From Azorinus chamasolen (taxonomy: Eukaryota > Mollusca > Bivalvia > Cardiida > Solecurtidae): a stretch of DNA of 64,000 nucleotides. The stretch spans positions 64,767,423 through 64,831,422 of the forward strand of contig OY755237.1 in the NCBI GenBank assembly GCA_963576725.1. Reading direction: 5' to 3'. Positions 1 through 11,900 of the stretch are shown in pieces (position 1 is the first letter of the stretch; the number at the start of each line of letters is the position of its first letter). The position numbers and the translations under genes were made by a program. Below the pieces are notes generated by a model that was given only the letters and a program-made list of their open reading frames with translations, was not told the DNA's origin and did no database searches.

Positions 1-765
1 TTACGAGGATCCTCGTATGTAATAATGTCAATGAGATATTTAAAAATGAGTTTATTTTACATTGTATCATTTAGCTAATTACTTAGAGCCTCTTTAGAAC
101 GAGTATTTAGTGGACAACAACAGCACTGCATGCAGGTGCCAACGCTCGTCTGTTCGATTGCAGCCCTTGTGACGGGTAACAAGTGTGTGATGTTTCACAA
201 GATTTGCATGAAATGTGAACAAGCAATAGTTTCTTGACGACAATGACGACGACGACAACAACGAAAACGTGGACTGTCGTCGTATTTTTTCTTAACCTCA
301 TCTGTGAACCTCCTGTGTTACCTTTGTCATGCGTTAAGGTACCACCAGTCAAAAGACTGGCAATCAAATTTACAGCAGTTCAAAGATCATTTCCTTGAAC
401 GATGCCCATGATGTCGCGTAACAATTACCATGGATATTTATAAGTTTCCTGCATAACCCTTAATCAACTGAATATTTAAAACTAAATCCCCTTTTCTGTA
501 TATCAATCAATAAAAAAGATCAACATTTATTACTGACAAAAGTAATTCATATGACAATTAGTGCAGAGTAAGACCCTGATCCAAGGACTCCCATAGGGGA
601 CCCTTATATATGGGTCTACGCTGTTTGCAAAGGTCTTGTATATTTAGTTTCAGCACATTAAGGGTTAAAGTAGTAGTCATATCTCACAAAGTAAAAATTG
701 TCTAAAAGCCAATATCAGTCTGGAAATATTTCAAAACAACAAACACTGAAGAGGTCAACACTCAC
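1..765. other. Gene A intron 8 (part), no exon seen
   Basis: AT-rich. I searched the minus strand for the last PON exon (gene B counterpart ends KLIMGTV...C) and found none, so exon 9 should lie left of base 1. In gene B the matching intron is 698 bp, so the exon may be just outside. A short palindrome (acgaggatcctcgt) sits at the very start. Confidence 0.5.
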
Positions 766-900
766 CAATGATGGTCTATCGTCGGAAAGCATGCTGTAGA
801 AATCAAAGATCTTCCATGTCACCGGATGACTTCCAATCCACAGATCTCCCGTACTGGGGTCCACGTCAATGTTATCAACAACACTGTCGGTAGCATAGTC
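766..900 (-). CDS. PON: Gene A exon 8
   Basis: 135 bp, acceptor CCTCAG, donor GTGAGT. Encodes DSVVDNIDVDPSTGDLW..., with D259 and N260 equal to PON1 D269 and N270, then GSHP with H275 equal to PON1 H285. PON1 has a free Cys before that His; here it is Ser. Confidence 0.94.
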
Positions 901-3900
901 CTGAGGTTAAACCGTATTATTTAAAATTCACTTCTTCAACATTTATACATCTGGACATGCATAGTTAGGTGACCTCTGTTTGCCGGAACCGAGTATACAA
1001 TGTAAACCCAGATTAAATGGCTTCTGTGGGAGCCCTTTCATCGGGATCTGCATTTGTCATAAAATCATTTTCTTCAGTGATAAAATTAATGTTGATACAG
1101 TACAACCTGTCCTAAGCGGCCATTCATTTATGGAGCATAGGAGTCTTAAAAAGCAGATGGGTGGAGGTTGTGGGTTTAATTATGCACAGTAGAACATGTC
1201 TTAGAGGCCATTCATGTATTGGACATAGTCATCTTGACAAGTACGTGGGTGCTTACTGCAAGGCAAACGTAATGCAAAACTATCATATAGGAGCTTCTTA
1301 TATTACTTTTGACCTGTTTGTGATAGCCGCTTAACCCTTTGTTTGCTATTCGCGTCAGTATACCTACCTGTAAATAGTGAAGACCCAGATGAGACAGCTC
1401 CTGCAGGAGCTGTCTCATCAGGGTCTGCACTATTTACAAGTTCATTGTGCAACCAGTGCACTCCACAGCAGTGATTGCACAGCAAAATACTTGTACATAG
1501 TCAAGATATATGTAATTATACAACAGGGCATGGGTAAAGAAGAAGAAATGTATTTTAAAATTCAGCAAGAGAAGGGTTAAGATAGGTTCAACTGTACAAT
1601 CTTTAGTTTGATTAATATTCAGATAGGGAGGAGCCAATTTTTATTATTCGGCAGGTTAAGGGGTAAGAACGTTTAATCCAGTTCACTGGTATCTTTGCTT
1701 TACTTTTAACCTTTAGCGGGCGGATGTGTCACTATTTTTGCAAACAGTTTGGATCCAGATGAGACACAGAGTACTCATCAGGATCGAGACTGTGAAATGC
1801 TCTGATCGTGCTGTTGAAAAGAAATGCAAGATAAATAAACAGTGGCAACTGAAATCGATAAAATTTCTACAAAAAAACCCAGTTTGCTCAGCAGGCTACA
1901 GGTTAAATGTTGCTGAAGCAATTTAAGCATAGGCAAAATAATACCTCTTTACAAATATTTATCAGTCACTTTCAAGTGATATACGAGTCTATCTACAGTA
2001 GAACCTGTCTTAAGAGGTCTAATCATTGGTCTGTAAGGTAGGCGGTAGCTTAATGCAGGCCAAAAATAAGGCAGACAGCTCTTATTCTGTATTTTGTTTG
2101 CCCTGTATTAAGCAAACTTAGGGCAGGTTGTACTGTTTATGGGAAAGGGTGTTTTCGTATTGCATACGATGTAAACCAGACCAGCTGCCACGTCTTGGTT
2201 TGCACTCTTTGTCACTAGTCAGAGTTTTTGGGACAATTTGTTCCTTGTTTTCCCATGCAGCTAGCACCTAATCAGATACCTCACTAGAGATGCGATCCTG
2301 ACCTACACAGTTTACAATGCAAAACTGTCCTAAGTCTCAGAGGACGGCTTATATATAACATTATGTCAAACAAAATAAATACCAAATATTGGCTTACAGT
2401 TATTTTACTCATTTAAATTATGAGCAGCAGTAAATAATATAATTATCATTGCAATGAGTTCAAAATAATTGTCAAACTAAATAATTCCGACTCCTTCCCT
2501 TCTCTCAAAACTAGCAATGTATTAATATCAATTGTGACCAAGGCTATGTGTATGTATTTGTGTGCGTGTGTATGTGTGTGTGTTTGCGTGAGTGCCTGTG
2601 TGAATGCGTGCATGCGTGCGTGTGTGAACATTTGTGCTTCTGCAGTTGCTGTGGACTTTTGTGTGGCATCTTCTGTCTGACCTTTGTTCTATTTTCCTGG
2701 ATAAAAAGTAATTGTAATTGTACTTACCCACAAATGTTGGAGGTTATTGTTCTCTAGACGCTTGAAAGCGTGGATCTTCTTGTAACCGCATTCAGCCATA
2801 TATATGACACTGAAATATGTACCATTAATCTGATATACCAAAACATATGTTTAATGCAACCACCAAATTAGTTTTTAATATTGGATCGAAGAGGCAGGTG
2901 GTAGCTTAATGCAAGACGAAAGTTATGCGAAAAGCTCCTAGATGAATATCTGCATTACTTTTGTTCTACATTAAGATTTAGCAACCACGTCATACTGGGT
3001 CAAAGAGTCAGGTGCTAGCTTAATGTAAGACGAACATTATTCAGAAAGTTCCAACAGAAGTTTATACATTGGTTTCGTCCAGCATTAAACAATTACATGA
3101 TTTAAAACACGCCAATTTATTTCGATTTGATAGATCTCTTTCGAGTGGCTCTACTGTATTTGTCGTTTATATCTTAACCCATTACGCCATTGGCTATTTT
3201 TAGATCCAACCTCTTTGAATAAATCTACTGAAAAGGAGCATTAACTAGAGAAAAGGAATTTTTTAGAATTTTGTAGTTTGAAACCATTCTGATAAATAGA
3301 GCATTTGGTCTTATAGGAGCAAATGCTCTATTTATCACAATGGTTTCAAGAAGTGACTGTAGAAAGGAGTATTTATGGAGGAAAGGGTTAAACTATGCTC
3401 ATTTTAATGCTCCATTTATCAAAGCCTATTTCGCATCTTACAATACATTCACGACTTTTATAGTTATTTCCTATACTTATTAATAAGTAGTATCTGTATA
3501 AAACACCATATTAATAGTATATTCAGTATTATCTAGAACTTGTCCAAACAATCCGATATCCGATTATATCACAAAGTAGAAAATTAAAATGATCTTTGTT
3601 TGACCTTTGTGTCAACTGGATGAGAAAGGCAGACACCAACAGACAATAGACCAAAGTTTAGAGTGAAACTAGAGGTTTAGTAAGGCAGTGATATGCAACA
3701 TTTATAAATTAACGTAAATCACTGAAGGTCGTTGATATAGTACGTATTGATAATGCATCTTACGATTTGTCCGGCGACATGTTGATACCGTTGGCCATGA
3801 AGTACCCTGTTGCTACCTCTCGAGCCTTTCTGCCATCGTAGTATAATATTCTTCCGTGACGCATGCGCAAAACGACCTCCATGAAATTAGCGTTCAATGT

Positions 3901-6900
3901 GCGATACAGCATAGTACTTGTGATGTAAAATTTGTCCTTGTCGATTGCAACCATGTCATTCATGCTAAAAATAAGAAGTTAAGGAGATATGCAAAAGAAG
4001 AATTGAAAATTAATTGACAACGCTGTCGTGGGCCAGTACTAAATAGTTATGAACGTGTCACTGTCTTCATTGTCTTGCATAAGTCTTGTTAAGAAAGGCA
4101 AACTGATAAATTCAAAGACATATTATTAGTTCGAAAACAAGTTATTCCTTAATCAGTAACATTTCATAAATGTATAGGGATAAGTTCTGAAAGTAGGAGA
4201 CCCTTGGAAAGCAAAAGCAGCAATGTAAAAAAGAGAAAATTGCAGACTCGGTTTTATTGGGTATGTCACCATTTCGACCATTACATGCATATTTGAACAC
4301 ACAGGTTTGTATTCTCTTTAAATGCATTGCAGACGTGTTCCTCATTTATTTTAGTTTGGCTCTGAATATAAATTTTTCTCTCTGAATTGCATACATTGGG
4401 ATTGGCATGTAAGCATCTATGTCCAATTGTATATGGTATTGCAAGAGCACTTGGTAGTATTTACACCAATCGGAAAGACTTAAGATGGTGTTCCCGCAGT
4501 TGCCAATAATAGTTTTTATACGTGACAGGAATTTAGATGATATCCTGGTACATTGGTACATACACAGTAAGGCAGTAGTAGTGTGGTTTGTGTGTCCTAT
4601 CTATGCAAGAGATAAGTAAAATTACCAGTCAAAGTACTAAAGGTAACGAAATACATAGTTTACGAATTTAAGTGTTGAAGGTAAAAAAGAGTATGTATGT
4701 AGGAGGGATAGAATGAGATGCGAGAGAGGGCGATATGAGATTTCCTTGTGTTGCTGTTCGGGCGACTGTTTGTTCTGTATGTGGTGTTTCCTGCATGACT
4801 CATTTTTGTACTTTTGATGAAGAATCCCATTAGCATTTTAATGGTAGGCCAAGGCAGTGATGTTGTCAATTATATTTTTGAAATACACGTTGTGTGCAAA
4901 TAGGATTAAGAGGCGAATGAATGAAACCGAATGGATTTGGAGGCTAACACTTACCTGCATTTTGGCTGAAACTTCAAGGAGCATAATGTGGGGGATGTTA
5001 GACTCTTGATGAGATGATGATGTCAACGTTTTTTGAAATTATGTAGTCTTGACGCCATATAAACATTTTACCTTGCATTTAGGGTGTCTGTTGTCTAACA
5101 TACGTAAAATGCAGAATATTCTTATTTATTTTGTTCTTTGAAAATGACACAGTGGGGGTCGAAATGTTAGATTTTGAGTTTTACACTTACAATTTATTAA
5201 TATTCATGTGGTCATTAGACTTTTCGTAAACATTGAACAAAATGAACTAATTCACCTGACGTCTTCAGTACCCTAATAGCATGTAAAAAATCAATGTTTG
5301 CTTATAATCATTTACATTTATATTTAAAGTAATGCATTTTAAAAATACATAAGAATTACATTAATGTGTGTTTATACATGTATGTTCAAAAGACAACTGG
5401 TCGAAAACAAAGGTACGGGAAGACAAAACTGCCACGTGTTTGATATCGAAGATTCGCCGATGAATCGTTCAGGTCACGTTTTGGTTTCGTAACTGTATGA
5501 CATAATTCGATTATGTTTTGATAAATTAAAAATATCGACGCACACGGTTTATAATGTATCATAGGGGATTTGTTTTCGATATGAGTTCAAATTAAAAACT
5601 TCACGATACTGATTGAACATAACATAAATATACCTTTTTATTAAAAAAATATAATATAAAAAATCATTTATTGTAGGGGCTGTCTCTTATAGGAAAGTCA
5701 AATGTTAAATATCTGTACTTAGATATCATAGTAAAAACATTTTCTTTTTTCGAATTTATCAAAGTTTTGATATTTAGAGTATGCAAGTTGCAATGAAACC
5801 AACTTCAATAATTAAATGATCATTAAATTTGTATTAAAATCAATTAAGTTATTATCTACATATAGCATATGCGTATTCCTGAAATAGCTCCTACTCAATA
5901 CTAAACAATTTGAAAATGTTATTTGAATTGGAAAACACACAAAAGTCTTACACAATTCTACATTTAAATTAACTCATTTGCAAACAGTGACGACTCATAT
6001 CAGAGGGCTCCTAGAGGAGCCCTCCGATCAGGGTCTGCATTGTTTGCCATTTAAAAGTCTCTAACAAATTATACCCGTTCATAATCAGGTATTTTTACCT
6101 TTAAATAGAAATGATCCATTTTTTTTTTAAAATTCAGCATTCATAGGATTAACATATATTCCATTCTTTCATTTAAAATGAAAGGCAGTTTGCCATAATA
6201 CCTTCCTTGAATGACTCATTCGATGATCCACAAAATACCGGAATATATCATGTCTCAGCTGTATTTTGCCCCATTAAGTACTGCTTGATAAACGTATCTT
6301 TATAGTTAAATCATTATACCTTACCCGAGAAAGCAGTATCTGATAAATTTAACTTCATAAGTGAGGCATTGTTTTTACCGACAGTATTATTGTCTGATAT
6401 ACATCACGTTGTCAGTAACATTATTATATCACCTCTATAACTCAGCCTATAACGCGTTGCGTTTGATTTCGATATGAGTAGTTGGTGATCACCATCTGGG
6501 TCATATAAAAGTCTCTAAACATTAAATGGGAGTTCACTTGATAGCTGGTAAGTATATACAGTTAATTTCTAGAGCAAGTAAAATTGGTGTCAGATGACTG
6601 GTTGTAGGTTACTGTCTTACATTTCTGTAACCCTTTTAAGGCTGAATTGTCATATGGACTGTTCAAAACTTCAAATAAGTCAAGATTATCATGAATATTC
6701 GGGGACTATTTTAAAGAAAAGCGTAACATAACAAAGAGTGCCAATTCTGTTGAAGACTTCCTGTCAGATCCCTCTCGTCTGGATTTACACTTTTAGCAAA
6801 GATATTAGTGATTCTTTCCCACCCTGAAATGGTTAAACTGTGAATTCTAATAGAGCGTCCATCAGCCTAAAGAGTTCAAATGAAATTGTCAAATGTCCCA

Positions 6901-8864
6901 AAGTAATATTCGACTTGATCAAAACAAATCAAGTTGTTTTCTAATTATGACTTCAGAGTGTTGTATCAAAGAAGTCCTTACTTACAATGAGAAAAGAGGA
7001 TCCGTGATGGTTTTGACATGGGTTAAACTCAGCTGCTTTGAAACTTCGAACACTTCCACGCGGTCTTCTGTTCTTGTATGCGTCAATACATAGATAAACA
7101 ACATACCTATGGACATGAAAAGACGTTTGAAAATTAACAATTTCCCTCTTAAATTTTTTTATGCATTTACAAACAGAAAAGACCTAGATAAGACGACTCC
7201 TGTAGGAGCCGTCCGATCCGGGTCTGTTCTGTTTGCTTATTGAATTATAATAAATGTAACTCAACAGCTTTTGTCAAAGCAAACCTTCCCCTTAAAATGT
7301 AAAGTTATAAATATGAAGTTAATATTTTAACGCGCAGCATGCTAAACGCGACCTGGCATGCATTTACAAACAGCTTGAATCCAGATGAGAACTCGGCGTC
7401 TCATCTGGATCCAAGCTGTTTGACACTTGGTCAACCGTTTCTCAAATACTTCTACACATCAGAGGTACATATAAACTGCAATAGATCAGCGTTTTGGCAG
7501 ACACTAGTTTTAACAAGATAAGGTTTAAGTAGTTGAGACCTTCAAATTATATTACAGTAGAAAAGATGAGTAAATTTAAACATTTTCAACAATAGCTTCT
7601 TTATTTCTCCAACAAACCCTATACTGTGACCACTCTTTAGAATAATCTTGTCTGGTTGTTTACTGATTGAAAATCCGAAAGGTTGATATTTTATATAGCT
7701 GGTGTTAAATACGCATGCATTATCTGCCCCCTGTATGTATATGCTGTGATCAGACTAATGCGACTATTCGTATATAATTTATGAACATTTATTTATATAA
7801 GCGTCTTAAAAACTGGTGGGTAGCTAATGCATGACAAAAGTAATGCAGAAAGCTCCTATAGGACTAATTAATAACTAAGACGTGCAACAAATACAAAGTG
7901 AAGTAGAGTCTCGCTAATGGGAAAACATAGTGTATTAACATAGGAATATATAGGTAAAGGCAGATGCAAAACTGAAAGTACATGTATGAGTCATGTAGGA
8001 AAGAACACACACAAAACAAACAGTCGTTCGAACAGCACCATGACAAAATGAACCATGTATGCGTCATGTAGGAAAGAACACACACAAAACACGCAGTCGT
8101 TCGAACAGCACCATGACAAAATGAACAGCAAATATGCATGCCTATCAAAGGGCAAAAGGTACAAGAGACACACAGATACAACAAACAAAACAAAGGATGG
8201 AAGTACCGCATTGGAACGGTCTGTGACTTGGTTATGGGGCACCCAACTTGAAATCTCCACCCTAAAAGACAAACAGTGTAAATAAACGTATCCCCCTCTC
8301 CGACTAACCTACAACAACAGCGTTGGCAAATAAGTAGTAAATTGCATGCAAAACAAACATATATATTTAGGTGAAACAAACTGGTCCCTCCTATTGTTAG
8401 TCTACTTAATGACTGAGCTGCAAACATAGTAACTGTAGAAAGTAATAAAGGGCACGACAAAAACGAAATCAAGTACACGGATCTTCCGTCCACCTTCCGT
8501 ACCAAACGTTCATTTATTAGCTTTCTGCATATCGTTTTTCCTGCATTAACTACCTGAGTAATACTTTGAGTGGTCGTATTAACGAGACTATACTACAGTT
8601 GAAAGAGGGCGTGCTTCCTGTCACCCCGTATTCTAGAAAACTACCTTGTGAGTAAACTTACCCGTCTGGGGATCCGTCCATGACGTTATCCCATGTGGGG
8701 ACGCCATGAAGTCTGTTCTGTTTGGAGGATTTGTTATGTTTAATCGTTTCACATTGAAACCGTCATTCAGATCAAGTGCTACAAGCTGGCCAGGGGCATA
8801 AGCAAAACTAAATCCCTGTAAATACCAATACTCACAAAATAAAACAGAGATATCACCCCCCAGA

Positions 8865-8907
<43 letters not shown>

Positions 8908-11900
8908 GAGAGACAGAGAGACAGAGAGACAGAGAGAGACAGAGAGAGGTGTTTCCGGGTTTAATGTTCCTGCCATACCATATACTAGGTAATGATCATA
9001 ATATACAGTTTTAATTACAATACATACATTACTAAAGAAATTATGAGAAAGGAAAACAAAATAATCACTATAATAATCGTTACATTTAATGTATCGATAT
9101 TTGGTAGCCTGTATACATAGAATAAAGAATCTCATTTATATAATACAATGCTTAGTTATTTTAATTTACTGCTTTTCACCATTTCAGGCCTACATTTTCT
9201 GTATTCCACTCGTCAAATTTAAATTCTGGAACTAATAAATGTGTCATACTGAGTGACATCGCAAACAAATAATATACTGATATACCCAGTTGAGATTCAT
9301 GTTTTGTCTATGTCCTACCTGAGACTGTGGGTGTTAAGTTCTAAACAAACAACTAATACAATAAATTAGTGTCAGTGATGTATGAGCATGTGAATACAGA
9401 ACAAATATACTAGCAGTTTTATGCATACATAAAGATTCACCTATTTAATGAGTACAATATTGTTTGCGTTTACTTCAAGAATTAAGATTTATCTTGCATT
9501 TCTTATCAACAATATGGTCAAAGCATTTAACAGTGTAGATCCTGTTTAAACGCCGAGTTACAACGGCTTAAATCTTCCGCTGTCAAATATTGTCGTCTTC
9601 AAAATGTGTTGTCTGCTAAAATTTTCATTTGTTAAGCCCCCTCCTTTTCTTTAAAAAACATTACCACAGTAACACACATTTTGGATCCTGATCAGACGCC
9701 GAGTTAATCGGCGTATGATCTGGATTCAGAATCGTTTGTATAGGTTTTCGCAGATGCGACATCGGTAGCGAAATATTCAAGTGTATTAGTGTATTTCATC
9801 GAAAACAATGTTGTCTAAAATTAGATATATGTGAAAATAAAGGAAGAAAAAACGGCATTGTACATAAGTATAGAAACAAGTGGTTAAGGTTACAAATGAA
9901 AGACAGTACAAATATTTACCTACAACGTCCACTGTGCACATTTAGCAAGCAGCCTGTAATAAACTTACTTACATGCAACTTACTTGTGACACAATAACGA
10001 TGCTGTTGCCTATATGCATAAGATCTTCTGATCCACCATCTGAAAAGAAAAGAAACTTATCTTTTAATCTGACTGTTTCCGCAAATTCGTGTCGTATATC
10101 TTAGTGACTTTTTAATAGTGGGCTTTATGAATGCACCGTAACTGCGACGCAAAATTGCGGCAGTGACATGTCTAATAAAAGACAAACTAATATTATTTCC
10201 CGCCAGCAATTTTCTTTCTTTCATGTTTTCAATATGTTGTCGCGTTTTTGTTTGCAAATTGCCTTTTTTTCGACCCGCCGTTTGTGAGTAGAAAATTTAT
10301 AAATACAGCGGCACAGCAACAATCAGAGCGACAATACATTAGAGTGTCAACAAAACGATAAGTTACAGAGTGACGATGTAAAGTTAACAATGCAAAAATA
10401 ACAACGAACATGCATTTGGATCAAAATGATGTTCTATTTCCGTCCAACTACAGCCGTGCTATTGTCTAACAAAGGTGCGTTGTTCCAACGTTGTCTCACT
10501 ACACTCGTGCTGTCGAGACACAACGTGAAATGGCAGAAATCAGAAAAACGCATGTATTCATCATGATCGGTCTACCTGCAGACTTCATTCCCAATGGTGT
10601 TATATATTCTGGTCCTTCTGTGTCATCAATTTAAGTGCTTTTAGTGTTGAAAATTGAATACCGCTTAAGCCGGTGCTAGGCGGTGGAGTGAGCAGTGTTG
10701 CACTATTAATTACATTTCATGAACAGACTCAATAAAGCTTAGTCTGCAATTTTCTCTTTTCGCATTGCTGTTTTTGCTTTTGAAGGTTCTCATCTTATCA
10801 GAATTTATTTATAAGTGTGAACAAGATCGTATAAATCAAACATAGTCGGTGGCTTTCTGAAAGTAGTATAGTATGTGATGATTTAGATACTATAATACTT
10901 TCGTTATACTATTCCAAGTTTAACCATTCAAATGACGGCAAGCATGCACTTTAATTTGCAAACAGTGAATTGCATTATTTTCCGGTGTCAAGTGTGTTGA
11001 CTACATGTAGCATAGTGCGATATTATATTTCGATAAAATATAGTAACTAGGTGTTATGCAATTTCGCCAACAATTAAATGTTTCCAGTGATGACCGTGAA
11101 GTTTTTCAACAGAATTTGATGTGACTTTAAAACTTTATTTTTTTTTATTAAGGTTGGCTTCTTCACATAGCTAGAAGAGACTAATGGAACTACTAAATGC
11201 ATTTCTTGTCACGTCTTAAACGTTCGTTTGAAGAAGACAATAAGTGTTATGTTGGAGTGTAGCAGAATTAAACTTACTATCTTTTCATCAATAAAACCGA
11301 ATCTGCAAATTTCTCTTTTTGCATTTGCATTGTTGCTTTTGCTTATGAAGGTTCTCCTACTTTCAGAACTTATGTACTTCACAACAGCAGGGAATACATG
11401 TAAGTCGCACCATATTTCATTCTCAGTGTTGTGCATTATACTTATTGGTCCTTTGGAATAATTAGTTTCGATACTATTAGGTTTGAAAATTGGGTGCCAT
11501 TTTCGATGAGTGTGTGCATGCCATAGTTTATTTTGCCACACGTATGCATAATGTCTGTTATGTATTGTACATGGTTTTGAATAACTGTATGCATCTATAT
11601 ATCTATCTATCCATCTATATATGTTGCATTCTTTACAATATGAGTGAACGAAATATGCCCCACCTTCCATCACTGTCGTGCACGGTCCGGGAGACACTTT
11701 GAGATTAACATGCTTATTCCACTGTAGCCAGTCTCTGTTGAATAAATAGGAACATAAATGGTCGCTTTATGGAGAAAATGATCAACGACATAAATTAATT
11801 CGCATGTTCTTATGAATCATCAATCAGTGTTCTTTACTGCGGAATAAAACACAGTGGTGAGTAATTTAATGATGCTAAAACACTGGGATAATATTAATAT

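Noticed and set aside
360..440. Possible last exon of gene A (minus strand reads RDIMGIVQ, like KLIMGTV)
   Set aside because: A stop follows at once, upstream sequence has no similarity to the rest of the exon, and no acceptor fits.
7864..8505. 213-residue cysteine-rich minus-strand frame
   Set aside because: Lies in a dispersed retroelement-terminal repeat with an internal tandem duplication and matches 34-kb non-coding sequence.
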